A stretch of DNA of 64,000 bases from Alkalicoccus urumqiensis (GCF_002993335.1 NZ_PVNS01000012.1:41278-105277); one strand, 5' to 3'. Positions 49,572 to 58,971 are shown, counted from the stretch's first letter. Notes: generated from the letters alone by a model not told the origin. Numbers and translations: made by a program.

Positions 49572-50981
49572 ATGAGCCAGAAAGATGCATTACTAACAAA
49601 AGCAGAGAAAAAGAAACTCGTTTTTTTAATCTGCATCATCCTTACGTTTACCGTTATGAACGGAACGATGTTTAATGTTGCGATCCCCGATATAGCTGCG
49701 GACTTTTCACTGGATCCCTCAGAAGTTACCTGGGTTATGACAAGCTATATTCTCGTTTTCGCTGTCGGAGCGCTTATCTATGGAAAACTCGCCGATATGT
49801 ATGCGATACGAAGTCTTCTTACAATCGGCATTATTCTTTTCGCGGGCGGAGCGGCACTCGGTTTCTTCTCCCAATCTTATCCTCAGCTTCTCGCAGCCCG
49901 CATGATCCAGGCTGCCGGGGGTGCTACAATCCCGGCACTCGCGTTTATCATCCCGGCACGCTTTATGCCCGAATCAAGAGGACGTGTATTCGGCACCGTT
50001 TCCGCTACAGTCGCATTCGCTTCCGGGCTCGGTCCGATTACAGGCGGCCTGATCGGCGGCACATTCGACTGGCGGTATTTATTTATTCTCTCTATTCTTT
50101 CGGTTACTGCGATACCGTTTCTGCGGAGCTGGCTGCCGCATGAAGAAAGGCGCCCGGGAAAGCTTGATATTATCGGAGCCCTTCTGACAGCCGGAGCGGT
50201 GACCGGCCTGCTGTTTTTTATTACGATGCTCAGCCTGACCGGACTTGCTGTGTCTATCGGACTCGCTGTACTTTTCGTACTCCACATCCGGAATCACCCG
50301 GCACCTTTTATTGATCCCGGGATGCTTAAGGACAAATACTACACGACCGCTGTCCTGACCAGCTTTCTAGGTACGAGCGTCATGTTCGGTATGATCTTCA
50401 TCGTACCGATCATTGCAAGGCAGCTTTACGGTCTGGATACAATGGAAATCGGGCTGCTCCTGTTTCCCGGCGCCATGGCTGCCGCAATCGTCGGACAGCG
50501 CGGCGGGCGGTTTGTAGAAACGTATGGCAGTGAGCCGGTATTAAAAACGGCTTTCATTCTGGCCATATCAGGAAGCTTTCTTCTTTCCATTTTTATCGGC
50601 GTTCCACCTCTGCTGCTGTCTCTGTGCATACTCGTTCAGTATGCTGCGTTTCCACTCATTCAGAGTTCTACGGCCAACCTGCTGACAGAACTGATACCAT
50701 CCGAGAAAACGGGAATCGGGATCGGGATGTTTAACCTGATGAACTTTCTCTCGGGTGCGGTTTCCAGTGCCATATTCGGTGCATTTCTGGACCTGGAATC
50801 CACCTCCCTGCAGTTGAACCCTTTGACACTGCAGGAAAACGTGTTTCTCCAGTCAAATCTGTTTTTAGCCATCAGCCTGACAGCACTTGGAGCGCTGCTT
50901 CTGTTTTCCTTTATCTTCCGCAATCGGCAGCGGGAACAGAAAGAAGCCCGTGCTGCCGCAGCTGAAGAAAAAACGCTCTAA
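49572..50981 (+). CDS. MFS drug exporter, DHA2 (14-TMS) family
   Basis: A 469-residue membrane protein with about 14 helices. DHA2 marks: NGTMFNVAIPDIAADF in helix 1, WVMTSYILVFAVGALIYGKLADMY, the motif C-like GGLIGGTFDWRYLF, and a 14-helix layout. It should export drugs or metabolites using the proton or sodium gradient. ATG at 49572 follows AGGAGG; the frame extends 101 codons upstream without any ribosome site and over the divergent FMN reductase gene. Ends in a strong terminator. Confidence 0.9.
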   Translation: MSQKDALLTKAEKKKLVFLICIILTFTVMNGTMFNVAIPDIAADFSLDPSEVTWVMTSYILVFAVGALIYGKLADMYAIRSLLTIGIILFAGGAALGFFSQSYPQLLAARMIQAAGGATIPALAFIIPARFMPESRGRVFGTVSATVAFASGLGPITGGLIGGTFDWRYLFILSILSVTAIPFLRSWLPHEERRPGKLDIIGALLTAGAVTGLLFFITMLSLTGLAVSIGLAVLFVLHIRNHPAPFIDPGMLKDKYYTTAVLTSFLGTSVMFGMIFIVPIIARQLYGLDTMEIGLLLFPGAMAAAIVGQRGGRFVETYGSEPVLKTAFILAISGSFLLSIFIGVPPLLLSLCILVQYAAFPLIQSSTANLLTELIPSEKTGIGIGMFNLMNFLSGAVSSAIFGAFLDLESTSLQLNPLTLQENVFLQSNLFLAISLTALGALLLFSFIFRNRQREQKEARAAAAEEKTL

Positions 50982-51033
50982 GCAGTCAGTTTGTTCCCAG
51001 GCAGAAGTCTTCTGCTGTCATACGATACGTAAA

Positions 51034-51063
51034 GAAGCTCCAGACGCCGGCGTCTGGAGCTTC
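51034..51063. terminator. palindromic terminator
   Basis: GAAGCTCCAGACGCC followed directly by its complement GGCGTCTGGAGCTTC, a 15-bp perfect palindrome with no spacer, between converging genes; short T-rich flanks on both sides. Confidence 0.75.
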
Positions 51064-51065
51064 GT

Positions 51066-51395
51066 TTATATGGAAGAATCGAAAAATTTCCCTTTATTTG
51101 AGTATGCTGCTTCGTGCTTTCTGGCAGAAGCCTGTTTCCGTTCAACTGCTTCCGCACCTTCTTCAGTGCCGGCTGCAGCCATTGGAAAAGAAGATTTCGG
51201 ATGCTCTTTTTCCAGTTTCCTTTTCGCTATCTGTTCGAACCGCTGGAAGTGATTGGCATAAGGACGTTCTTCCAGAAGATCCGGATAGGCTGCCGGAAAC
51301 GGGGCGGAAACCCGAAGTGGATGAGACCGGTTCATTTCCTGACGCTGAGCATACAGCATCGGCTGTTCATCGCGTACCGGTGGAATATAACCCAT
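51066..51395 (-). CDS. hypothetical protein, 109 residues
   Basis: Family not recognised. The N-terminus MGYIPPVRDEQPMLYAQR has proline and tyrosine typical of small spore-coat or envelope proteins in Bacillus; the rest is polar and basic (KRKLEKEHPKSSF; RKQASARKHEAAYSNKGK). The AAAGGAGGG site lies 6-7 nt before the ATG. It is 55 bp after fabI, in the same direction, and may be cotranscribed. Confidence 0.62.
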   Translation of the reverse strand: MGYIPPVRDEQPMLYAQRQEMNRSHPLRVSAPFPAAYPDLLEERPYANHFQRFEQIAKRKLEKEHPKSSFPMAAAGTEEGAEAVERKQASARKHEAAYSNKGKFFDSSI

Positions 51396-51450
51396 AAAAG
51401 ATCCCTCCTTTACGGGTTATCTTCCCCATCCACTCTCCTTCAAACCTGTT

Positions 51451-52227
51451 TTATTTCAAACCGACAGCGTGATAGCCGCCATCCACGTGAATCATTTCTC
51501 CCGTAACACCACTTGCGAGATCGCTGAACAAAAACAACGCTGTTTTACCCACTTCTTCTTGGGTTACCGTGCGCTTTAACGGCGCCTGTTCCTCCATCTG
51601 CTTCAGTACATCATTAAATCCGCCGATTCCTTTCGCAGACAGCGTACGGATCGGTCCAGCAGAGATCGCGTTGACACGGATGTTTTCGGCGCCAAGATCA
51701 TTTGCCAGATACTTAACACTCGCATCAAGTGAAGCTTTCGCTACACCCATGACATTATAATTTTTAACGATTCGTTCACCGCCAAGGTACGTCAGTGTGA
51801 CAATACTTGCTCCTTCCGTCATAAGCGGACGGCACGCTTTCGCCACTGCTGTGAGCGAGTAGCTGCTGATGTTATGGGCGAGAAGGAAACCTTCCCTCGT
51901 TGTATTCATGTAGTCCCCTTCCAGTTCTTCGCGGTTGGCAAAGGCTACACAGTGAGCGATTCCGTGAATAACAGGGGAAATCTTTTTCACTTCTTCAAAT
52001 GTCTGCTCAATTTCTTCGTCACTCGTAACATCACAGGATAGAACATGATGCTCTCCCTGCAGGCTGGATGCCAGTTCTCTAACATTCTTCTCCAGACGCT
52101 CTCCTGCATACGTAAAAATTAGCGAGGCTCCAGCCTCATCCAGTGCTTTTGCAATTCCCCAGGCAATACTACGTTTGTTTGCAACTCCCATAACTATGTA
52201 CGTTCGGCTGGACAGATCCAGGTTCAT
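51451..52227 (-). CDS. fabI: enoyl-[acyl-carrier-protein] reductase (NADH/NADPH)
   Basis: A 258-residue short-chain dehydrogenase fold enzyme, the last step of each fatty-acid elongation round. FabI marks: VMGVANKRSIAWGIAKALDEAGA (cofactor loop), IHGIAHCVAFANREEL, the catalytic Tyr-Lys in YNVMGVAKASLDASVKYLA, and VDGGYHAVG at the end. GGAGGCG site before the ATG. As in B. subtilis it lies near the yjb block. A FapR-like operator lies just upstream. Confidence 0.95.
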   Translation of the reverse strand: MNLDLSSRTYIVMGVANKRSIAWGIAKALDEAGASLIFTYAGERLEKNVRELASSLQGEHHVLSCDVTSDEEIEQTFEEVKKISPVIHGIAHCVAFANREELEGDYMNTTREGFLLAHNISSYSLTAVAKACRPLMTEGASIVTLTYLGGERIVKNYNVMGVAKASLDASVKYLANDLGAENIRVNAISAGPIRTLSAKGIGGFNDVLKQMEEQAPLKRTVTQEEVGKTALFLFSDLASGVTGEMIHVDGGYHAVGLK

Positions 52228-52254
52228 TCTCGAACGCCTCCTTCACGAATTGGT

Positions 52255-52272
52255 ATTATGATCTGGTGCTAA
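52255..52272 (-). promoter_or_regulatory. possible FapR operator upstream of fabI
   Basis: The minus strand reads TTAGCACCAGATCATAAT, similar to the FapR box TTAGTACCnnnTACTAA with three changes; it is 28 bp before the fabI start. FapR controls fabI in other Bacillales. Assigned from recollection of the consensus, so low certainty. Confidence 0.4.
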
Positions 52273-52339
52273 TTTTACCCGACGCCCGGCAGTTCGTCAA
52301 CTTCCCGTGCTACAATACGCTTGGAAAGGACGTGTTTTT

Positions 52340-53092
52340 ATGTATGACATTATTGGCGATATTCACGGCTGCAGGGAAGAGCTCTATGAGCTGATAGCAA
52401 AACTCGGATATACACGAACAGAACGCGGACCCGTGCACCCCGACGGCCGCCTCCTCGTTTCTATCGGCGACCTCACCGACCGCGGACCCGACTCCACCGG
52501 CACGGCAGAAGATGTTGCTCGTTGGGTGAAAAACGGTCATGCCTTATACTGTCCCGGCAATCACTGTAACAAGCTCTACCGGTGGCTGAAAGGCAATAAC
52601 GTTACTGTAAATCATGGCCTGGAAACAACGGTCCGCGAATACCAGCGGATGACAAAAACTGAAAAAGACGAATGGAAACACCTGTTCATGGAACTGTATG
52701 AGAATGCTCCGCTCTATCTGCAGCTGGACGATGGAAACCTTGTCTGCGCCCATGCCGGAATCAGGCACCGCGATATAGGCAGGCATGACCGGGATATCCG
52801 GCACTTCGTGTTGTATGGCGATACAGATGGCTTTGATGAATCCGGCCTTCCCATCCGGAAGGACTGGCCATTCATTTACCCACAGGGCAGCTCTTGGATT
52901 GTTTACGGTCATACGCCGACCACTGCTGCCAGAGTCGTCGGCAGAACGATCAATATCGATACCGGATGTGTATTCGGCGGTAAATTGACTGCACTGCGCT
53001 ATCCGGAATTACAAACGGTCGCTTCTCTTTCCCGGCAGAAACTGAATCCGGAAAAATTTCGTTACGAAGGTGGAAACGAGGGCCTGGAGTAA
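52340..53092 (+). CDS. prpE: PrpE-type protein phosphatase / diadenosine tetraphosphatase
   Basis: A 250-residue PPP-family metallophosphatase (YjbP/PrpE). Metal motifs are complete: GDIHGCREEL, GDLTDRGPDS, GNHCNKLY (GNH) and CAHAGIRHRD. The end carries YGHTPTTAA. PrpE in B. subtilis has phosphotyrosine and asymmetric diadenosine tetraphosphate hydrolase activity and affects spore germination. ATG at 52340 (MYDIIGDIHG) follows GGAAAGGA; the frame opens upstream without a site. Its last 31 bp overlap the converging pseudouridine synthase gene. Confidence 0.92.
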   Translation: MYDIIGDIHGCREELYELIAKLGYTRTERGPVHPDGRLLVSIGDLTDRGPDSTGTAEDVARWVKNGHALYCPGNHCNKLYRWLKGNNVTVNHGLETTVREYQRMTKTEKDEWKHLFMELYENAPLYLQLDDGNLVCAHAGIRHRDIGRHDRDIRHFVLYGDTDGFDESGLPIRKDWPFIYPQGSSWIVYGHTPTTAARVVGRTINIDTGCVFGGKLTALRYPELQTVASLSRQKLNPEKFRYEGGNEGLE

Positions 53093-53916
53093 AACTGAAG
53101 GCGCTCGTTTGTTATTGGATGGGTAAAGGAAAGTCCGGCAGCGTGAAGAAACTGCCCCCGGGTCGCCTGCTCTGATCCGCCGTAAAGCGTATCGCCTCTC
53201 AACGGGTGCCCGCACCAGGCCGCGTGCACCCGGATCTGGTGCGTCCGGCCGGTTTCAGGAAAAGCTGCAATCAACCCGTCCTTCCGCCTGTAGAACCTTG
53301 TTCTTGCATACTGCCCCTCCGCTGCACCTTCTCTTTCAATAATGCTGCCTTCTTTTCTCCGGATAGGCACTCTAACATCGCAGACCATCCACCAGGGGAG
53401 TGTATCCATTTCCAATACGTACTGTCTCTCCACTGATTTTTCCAGCTGCATTCGATGAAGCAGACTGTGTGTATGACGGTTTCTTGCAAATAAAAGAAGC
53501 CCGGACGTATGTCTGTCCAGGCGCTGCACAGGATGGATCCCGCCTCCTGTACGATTGGATTCCTCATAGAAGCGCACTGCTCCGCACACACTTGGTTCTT
53601 CAGGATCCGACGTCGGAATGACAGGCAGACCAGCAGGCTTCTCCAGGACGATGAGATGGTCATCCACGTAGTGAAAAGGCAGGGAAATCGATACCGGCAG
53701 AATCCCCGGTGAGATGGTTTCCGGCGGAAGGTATACCGTTATCTCATCTCCGGGGTATATCCATTCCCGCACCCCACTTTCCAGACCATTCACTTCAATA
53801 CGGCCGCCGTTAAATTTTACTTCAGCAAGTGTTTTCCGGGAAAATAATGCCTCACAGCGCAGAAATTCGCGGAGCTGCTGTACGGATTGAGGTTTCATTT
53901 TTATTACAGCCGGCAT
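53062..53916 (-). CDS. RluD-family pseudouridine synthase (YjbO-like)
   Basis: A 284-residue pseudouridine synthase acting on rRNA or tRNA. The catalytic motif is VQRLDRHTSGLLLFARN (Asp about residue 139; normally HRLDR). Second-domain motif TGRTHQIRVHAAWCGHPLRGDTLYGG is intact. An S4-like N-terminal domain (about 15-75) precedes it. Its ATG shares a base with the nadF stop (TAATG). B. subtilis has yjbO in the same place. Its 3' end overlaps prpE by 31 bp on the opposite strand. Confidence 0.92.
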   Translation of the reverse strand: MPAVIKMKPQSVQQLREFLRCEALFSRKTLAEVKFNGGRIEVNGLESGVREWIYPGDEITVYLPPETISPGILPVSISLPFHYVDDHLIVLEKPAGLPVIPTSDPEEPSVCGAVRFYEESNRTGGGIHPVQRLDRHTSGLLLFARNRHTHSLLHRMQLEKSVERQYVLEMDTLPWWMVCDVRVPIRRKEGSIIEREGAAEGQYARTRFYRRKDGLIAAFPETGRTHQIRVHAAWCGHPLRGDTLYGGSEQATRGQFLHAAGLSFTHPITNERLQFYSRPSFPPS

Positions 53917-54704
53917 TAAATAAAGGACTCCCGCACCCGTTTCCAGAATGGGAAAGGTCTGAATCGGGCGAAACGGACTTTCTCATCTGCGACACGGACC
54001 TGAATCGATTTCACTTTTTTCTGAACCAGTGTCAGGTGGTCGATGGTTACTTGAAAATCTCCTTCTGTCCTCGGTTTCAGAAGGCACGTATGATGTTCAG
54101 GAAGAACGACAGGCGAGCCGATCGTCCGGTAGACGCGGTTGTTGATCGATGCCATTTCAGAAAGCTGGATCGAAGACAGCGACGGATGAAGAATCGCTCC
54201 TCCAAGCGCTTTGTTATACGCTGTACTTCCGGAGGGAGTGCTCATGCAGAGGCCGTCTCCGCGGAACGTTTCAAACTGTTCCCCTTTAATCTCGATATCC
54301 ATGACGAGTGAGCCTTCCATGCTTTTCACCGTACATTCATTTAATGCGAGGTACCGCTCTGCCTCCATATCATTCGTGTGGCGGATCAGCACTTCAAGCA
54401 GTGGATACTCCACGACTTTAAACGGCGTTTTAGCAATATGGATAACGAGCTTCTCTACTTCATCCGGCTGCCAGTCTGCATAAAATCCCAGATGTCCCGT
54501 ATGCACCCCGACAAAACTCGTGTCATCAAGCCGGTGGGCATATTGATGAAACGCTTCAAGGAGCGTGCCATCCCCGCCAATGGAGATAACAATATCCGGC
54601 TCTGCTTCATTATATTCAAGATCAAATTCCTCAAGGTACGTTTTAACACGCTGCGTCAGTACGTTGGAATCATGGTCTCCCCGGGAACGGACATTAAACT
54701 TCAT
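53916..54704 (-). CDS. nadK: NAD kinase
   Basis: A 262-residue NAD kinase (YjbN/NadF) making NADP+ from NAD+ and ATP. The GGDG motif is [15 protein letters not shown] (about residues 41-55), followed by [15 protein letters not shown], the [11 protein letters not shown] motif, and [15 protein letters not shown] (conserved GSTAY). TAATG overlap with yjbO downstream and a 14-bp gap from relQ upstream indicate an operon. Essential in most bacteria. Confidence 0.95.
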   Translation of the reverse strand: MKFNVRSRGDHDSNVLTQRVKTYLEEFDLEYNEAEPDIVISIGGDGTLLEAFHQYAHRLDDTSFVGVHTGHLGFYADWQPDEVEKLVIHIAKTPFKVVEYPLLEVLIRHTNDMEAERYLALNECTVKSMEGSLVMDIEIKGEQFETFRGDGLCMSTPSGSTAYNKALGGAILHPSLSSIQLSEMASINNRVYRTIGSPVVLPEHHTCLLKPRTEGDFQVTIDHLTLVQKKVKSIQVRVADEKVRFARFRPFPFWKRVRESFI

Positions 54705-54718
54705 AGGCTTTCCTCCTT

Positions 54719-55354
54719 CTACGGCTTCCTTCTCGCATCTTCCTGCTTCCTCAGCATAATCTGCTGTGCTTCCTGTACTTCTCCGCGGATTTTAGACATC
54801 TCTTCATCCAGCTGAAAAGCAGCTTCAGCCGCTTTTTCCAGCCTCTTTTCAATCTCATCCGGGATCATACCGGAATATTTGTACTGCAGGGAGTGTTCAA
54901 TTGTCGCCCAGAAATTCATGGCAAGCGTTCTTATCTGAAGTTCGACGAGAATCTGCTTTTCTCCGTCGATCGTCTGAACGGGATATTTTAATATCATATG
55001 GTACGAACGGTACCCGCTCCGCTTTTTATGCTTTATATAATCCCGCTCTTCTTCAACAGTAAAATCCGTTCGGGCTTTGATAAGCTCCGCAACCGTATCA
55101 ATATCTCCGACAAACTGGCACATCACGCGGACGCCGGCCAGATCCTGCATATCTGTCTCCAGGCGGTTCAGCGGAATATTTTTTCTTTTTGCTTTCTCTA
55201 AAATGCTGGAAACCGGCTTCACCCGTCCGGTGACAAATTCAATAGGTGTGTGGCGGGACGTGAGCTGGTATTGATCCCTGATACCTTTCAGCTTGATCTT
55301 GAGTTCCTCTACTGCCTGCCGGTATGGCGTTAGCATTACGTCCCAATCCATCAT
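54719..55354 (-). CDS. relQ: small (p)ppGpp synthetase RelQ (YjbM)
   Basis: A 211-residue GTP pyrophosphokinase of the small alarmone synthetase type. Synthetase motifs: [34 protein letters not shown] and [18 protein letters not shown] with the catalytic glutamate strand [24 protein letters not shown]. There is no HD hydrolase domain. The C-terminal tail of charged helix forms the tetramer in homologues. First or second gene in the yjbL-relQ-nadK-yjbO run. Confidence 0.95.
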   Translation of the reverse strand: MMDWDVMLTPYRQAVEELKIKLKGIRDQYQLTSRHTPIEFVTGRVKPVSSILEKAKRKNIPLNRLETDMQDLAGVRVMCQFVGDIDTVAELIKARTDFTVEEERDYIKHKKRSGYRSYHMILKYPVQTIDGEKQILVELQIRTLAMNFWATIEHSLQYKYSGMIPDEIEKRLEKAAEAAFQLDEEMSKIRGEVQEAQQIMLRKQEDARRKP

Positions 55355-55359
55355 AGCGC

Positions 55360-55737
55360 TTAATCCTCCTCTGTCTGAAGATGAAAAGTCCTCTCAACCG
55401 ATTCCACAAATTCTTTGCCGTAATTGTGGTTTCCTACGATATTGTCCAGCAGAAAAGAGAGCTCCTCCCAGAAAGCGGTCAATTCTACTTCAGATAATCC
55501 GGTTTTTACAAAAACTGCAGGCTCCGACTCTCTGTATGTATTGAGCGTTTCCCACAAATGATCTTCAAAGCGGAGATGAATAAATTCTTCCTGATGGGCC
55601 AGAAGGTATACGAATGCCCCGCCGTCAGAGTCCACAAGCATATGTGACTCCGGTGTCAGTCCCTGAAAGGGAAGTGTTACATCCGGCTTGGCCGTCAGTT
55701 TATTTTCTTCTTCTTCAAATTTCGTAATTGTAATCAT
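55360..55737 (-). CDS. yjbL: conserved hypothetical protein YjbL-like
   Basis: A 125-residue acidic soluble protein, identified mainly by position between yjbK and relQ and by length (B. subtilis YjbL is of similar size). Features: MITITKFEEEENKLTAKP; MLVDSDGGAFVYLLAHQEEFIHLRF; helical C-terminal half. Function unknown. It starts the leftward operon that includes relQ 5 bp downstream; the promoter region is shared with the divergent yjbK. Confidence 0.82.
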   Translation of the reverse strand: MITITKFEEEENKLTAKPDVTLPFQGLTPESHMLVDSDGGAFVYLLAHQEEFIHLRFEDHLWETLNTYRESEPAVFVKTGLSEVELTAFWEELSFLLDNIVGNHNYGKEFVESVERTFHLQTEED

Positions 55738-55921
55738 AGCTGCACCAACCTTTCTCTAACTTCCAGTCTACCATATTATCTATTATTCCCTTTCTTGTAA
55801 ATGAAAAACCGAAGACGCATTGCTCTTCCTGGTCCGGTATGGAATAATAAAAGAAAGCCGTCCCTCCGGCTGTCTGCACGCTTCCTGTTCAGCCCGGGAC
55901 GATCGGAGAAAGGAAGGTTCG

Positions 55922-56506
55922 ATGCCTCAGGAAATAGAGATTGAATTTAAACAACTTTTAACCCGTGCCGCCTATGACCGTCTTTTGGAGCAGTTTACCG
56001 GGGTGCAGCCCTTCCACCAGGTCAATCACTACTTTGAAACCGACGATATGGCACTACGAAGGAAACATGCTGCCCTCCGGATCAGAGAAAAGGGAAGCAC
56101 GTGGGAACTTACTTTAAAGCAGCCTCATGAAGAAGGGCTTCTCGAAACCAATCAGCCTATCGGAGAAAATTCGTTTGAAGCTGCAAAAATAAAAGGAATC
56201 CTGCCGGAAGGAGAAACGACGGCACAGCTGCGCCATTTTCTTGGCGGCATGCCAGCACTCGTTTATCTAGGCAGCCTGGAAACAACACGCCGGGAGATGG
56301 AAATCTCTGAAGGTATGCTCGTTCTGGATCATTCTTTCTATGCGGGAACCGAAGATTACGAACTTGAATTTGAATGCCGCTCTGCAGAAAAAGGAAAAGC
56401 CTACTTCCAATCACTCTTAGCGGATCTGGAGCTCGAATGGAATGAGCCTCCGAATAAAATCCAGCGGTTTTATCAAGCTGTATATGAGAACAAAGAAAAC
56501 AATTAA
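55922..56506 (+). CDS. yjbK: CYTH-domain protein (YjbK)
   Basis: A 194-residue CYTH/triphosphate tunnel metalloenzyme. It begins with the EIEIEFK motif (ExExK) followed by [21 protein letters not shown] and the alternate acidic/basic strands of the tunnel ([15 protein letters not shown]). It probably hydrolyses triphosphates such as inorganic PPPi; YjbK links to relQ in genomic context. ATG at 55922 follows GAAAGGAAGG; the upstream extension of the frame is not supported. cwlQ follows 17 bp later. Confidence 0.92.
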   Translation: MPQEIEIEFKQLLTRAAYDRLLEQFTGVQPFHQVNHYFETDDMALRRKHAALRIREKGSTWELTLKQPHEEGLLETNQPIGENSFEAAKIKGILPEGETTAQLRHFLGGMPALVYLGSLETTRREMEISEGMLVLDHSFYAGTEDYELEFECRSAEKGKAYFQSLLADLELEWNEPPNKIQRFYQAVYENKENN

Positions 56507-56523
56507 AAGGAGATGAATCAGGG

Positions 56524-57129
56524 ATGATCGATCCTACATTTCTTCATCAGTCCTATCAGATTAAAATGATGCAGCAGTGGAGCCGGATGCAGGAAGGGGC
56601 AATGAAGCAGAATAACGGTGACAACAAATTATATTCTTTTGCAGAGCTTCTCGCCGAGTCCAAAGGACAGCAGGCTGCCGCTTCCAGTTCACCGCTTCAG
56701 GCATCTCCCGCTGCAACGGCGGCCGCCTCTTCAACGCCTGCTCCATCGTCGGTCCACGACATGATCAACCAAACGGCGGATAAGCACGGCGTGGACCGGG
56801 CGTTGGTGCATGCCGTCATTAAACAGGAATCCAATTATAAAACAGATGCTGTCAGCCATGCCGGCGCCCGCGGATTAATGCAGCTCATGCCTGCGACAGC
56901 AAGAGGTCTTGGTGTGACAGACAGTTTTAATCCGGCACAGAATGTAGACGCAGGTACGAGATACTTAAAACAGATGCTGAACAAGTATAATGGAAACGTG
57001 TCACTGGCTCTGGCCGCTTATAATGCAGGCCCCGGCAATGTAGATAAACACGGCGGAATCCCTCCTTTTAAAGAAACGCAGGCCTATGTACCAAAAGTAT
57101 TGGCAAACTATGATGCTGCACGAGTGTAG
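56524..57129 (+). CDS. cwlQ: lytic transglycosylase (CwlQ/YjbJ-like)
   Basis: A 201-residue murein hydrolase. The N-terminal 75 residues are a low-complexity Ala/Ser linker; no signal peptide is visible. The C-terminal SLT domain (about 80-200) has the catalytic Glu in [19 protein letters not shown] (shown in part), [13 protein letters not shown], and [13 protein letters not shown]. It cleaves glycan strands of peptidoglycan. The B. subtilis homologue has both muramidase and transglycosylase activity. Ends in a terminator 20 bp later. Confidence 0.93.
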   Translation: MIDPTFLHQSYQIKMMQQWSRMQEGAMKQNNGDNKLYSFAELLAESKGQQAAASSSPLQASPAATAAASSTPAPSSVHDMINQTADKHGVDRALVHAVIKQESNYKTDAVSHAGARGLMQLMPATARGLGVTDSFNPAQNVDAGTRYLKQMLNKYNGNVSLALAAYNAGPGNVDKHGGIPPFKETQAYVPKVLANYDAARV

Positions 57130-57152
57130 AGTTCCTGAGACAGCAGTCAGAA

Positions 57153-57183
57153 AACAGAGAAGCCCGGCTTCTCTGTTTTTTTT
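57153..57183 (+). terminator. terminator of yjbK-cwlQ
   Basis: AACAGAGAAGC / GCTTCTCTGTT with a 3-nt loop, then a T-run of seven or more on the plus strand. Confidence 0.9.
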
Positions 57184-57517
57184 ATGTTCCCGCAGCGATT
57201 CTAAAGATACGCAGACCGCCTTTCCAACAGGTAATATACCAACAAAATAGGATCAGATTGCTTTAGAATCTCCATTTCGATCTTCTTTTAAGAAGCCTTC
57301 TTCGTTGACCTCTCGTCCCTCAGCCCTTAATATAAGTCATCGGGATAAATAAATGTGCTTTCCAGCAGGCCATATAGTTTCTATCTAAGCCTATGCTAAA
57401 AAACAGAAAAGTCTGCCTGAGGAAAGCTGAAACTGAAATTGTCATAAATAGTTCACATTTGTTGCTCCAGGCATGACTAGTTGCTACAATTACGGTATGT
57501 AATAAAAGAGGGATATT
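57184..57517 (+). promoter_or_regulatory. intergenic region with globin-spxH promoter
   Basis: 334 bp without a gene. GATTCTAAAG (57198-57207) and CTTTAGAATC (57261-57270) form an inverted repeat about 53 bp apart. A likely promoter is TTGCTC (57462-57467), 17 bp, TACAAT (57485-57490). Upstream of it, AGTTCACATTTG resembles a ResD-type motif (weak). Otherwise nothing recognised. Confidence 0.5.
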
Positions 57518-57919
57518 ATGATGAATGAAGAGAAATCAGTCTACGAACTGCTTGGAGAAAAGCGGCTTGAGAACGTCATTCACCGCTTTTATTCCCATGT
57601 AGAAGTTCATCCGGAACTGGCACCGATTTTTCCGGAGGATTTAACAGAAACGAAGCGTAAACAGATACAATTTCTAACCCAATTTTTCGGGGGGCCTGCT
57701 CTCTATACAGAAGAGCACGGTCATCCGATGCTGAGAGCAAGGCATATGCCTTTTCCTATTACTGCTGAACGCCGGGATGCCTGGCTTTCCTGTATGGGAC
57801 AGGCACTCGTTGAAGAAGAGATTGAGGAACCACTGCGGAACCGGATGTTTGCCCGGCTGGCCAAAACAGCCGATCACATGGTAAATACGTCAACGGAAGC
57901 TGGGGGTGACCGGGATTGA
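57518..57919 (+). CDS. yjbI: group II truncated hemoglobin (YjbI)
   Basis: A 133-residue heme protein of the trHbO class. It has the VYELLGEKRLENVIHRFYSHV N-terminal helix (pattern), the conserved FLTQFFGGPALYTEEHGHPMLRARHMPF with the proximal His in RARHMPF, and WLSCMGQAL with the conserved Trp. It binds oxygen or NO and may protect YjbH/Spx pathway cysteines. A GAGGG site is upstream; either of the first two ATG codons could be used. It overlaps spxH by 4 bases, as in B. subtilis where yjbI and yjbH are also paired. Confidence 0.93.
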   Translation: MMNEEKSVYELLGEKRLENVIHRFYSHVEVHPELAPIFPEDLTETKRKQIQFLTQFFGGPALYTEEHGHPMLRARHMPFPITAERRDAWLSCMGQALVEEEIEEPLRNRMFARLAKTADHMVNTSTEAGGDRD

Positions 57920-58875
57920 ACATGAAAGAAAAGAAATCTCAGACATTATACTGCGAAGATAATGGATCATGCACTTCTCAACACACCCCTGATTATTCAG
58001 CCAGACAGAATCAGGTAATCGAAATGTACGTTTTCCTGGATCCTTTATGCCCTGAATGCTGGGCGATGGAGCCAATGATGAAAAAGCTGAGAATGGAATA
58101 CGGCGATTTTCTGCGGTTTCATGTTGTGCTGACACATGACCTGGAATCCTACAATTCTCCCTGTGGATCCCACTTTCGATCTTTAATGAAAGAAATGGCT
58201 CAATCGTATAATGAAACGGGCTGCCGCACCGGAATGCCGTGTGACGGCGATGTATGGTATGAGAATGACCTCGACCGCACCACCCCTTATACAGCCGTTA
58301 TGGCAGTAAAAGCTGCTGAACTGCAGGGACGCGCAGTCGGTTCACGGTATTTGCGGAGGCTGAGAGAAGCACTGTTTATGTATAAAGAAAATATTGCAGA
58401 TGATCATGTGCTGATCAACTGCGCTATCCGTACGGAAGGAATGGATGTAGACGAATTTGTAAAGGATCTTCATTCGCCCTCCACTGAAAAAGCATTAAGC
58501 GGTGATCAATGCACAGCCCGGGAAATGGACATTACTTCCACTCCTACGTTTGTATTTTTCGGAATGGATACTGATGAACCCGGACTGAAAGTGGAAGGCC
58601 TGTATCCTTACCATGTGTATGAGAGTATTCTGGAAGACCTCCATCCGGAAGAACTGAACAAAAGAAAACCAATTCCACTTCTGGATTTCGTGCAGTCCTA
58701 CTCCATCGTCGCAACGAAGGAAATAGCAGTTGTGTATGATATGTCACTTGAAGAAGCCGGAAGAGAGATGCGTAAATTAAAACTCCAACAGAAAGTAGAG
58801 GAAGTCCCTGCTAAGCACGGCTCGTTCTGGAGGGCACTTCACACATCCTACGAGAATAAGAGCACAACCTTTTAA
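57916..58875 (+). CDS. spxH: ClpXP adaptor protein SpxH (YjbH), DsbA-like fold
   Basis: A 319-residue adaptor that brings Spx to ClpXP for degradation. It has a DsbA-like thioredoxin fold with the CxxC motif in YVFLDPLCPECWAMEP (about residue 40) and MEFDITSTPTFVFFG-like segment with cis-Pro (TSTPTFVFF). A short N-terminal tail with CTSQHT may hold further cysteine/histidine zinc ligands. TTG at 57916 fits the GGGGGTGA site (6 nt); ATG at 57922 is the alternative. Its target gene, spx, is at 62997-63398 in this window. Confidence 0.9.
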   Translation: MNMKEKKSQTLYCEDNGSCTSQHTPDYSARQNQVIEMYVFLDPLCPECWAMEPMMKKLRMEYGDFLRFHVVLTHDLESYNSPCGSHFRSLMKEMAQSYNETGCRTGMPCDGDVWYENDLDRTTPYTAVMAVKAAELQGRAVGSRYLRRLREALFMYKENIADDHVLINCAIRTEGMDVDEFVKDLHSPSTEKALSGDQCTAREMDITSTPTFVFFGMDTDEPGLKVEGLYPYHVYESILEDLHPEELNKRKPIPLLDFVQSYSIVATKEIAVVYDMSLEEAGREMRKLKLQQKVEEVPAKHGSFWRALHTSYENKSTTF

Positions 58876-58885
58876 TAGCCATATC

Positions 58886-58926
58886 AAAAAGCTGTCCGGA
58901 TCGACAATCGATCCGGACAGCTTTTT
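58886..58926. terminator. bidirectional terminator, spxH / pepF
   Basis: A 19-bp stem (AAAAAGCTGTCCGGATCGA and complement) around a 3-nt loop, with A-run and T-run at the ends, between converging genes. Confidence 0.93.
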
Positions 58927-58971
58927 CTATTAACCATTCATCGTTCTCAAATAACCTGAAGAAAGATTTGA

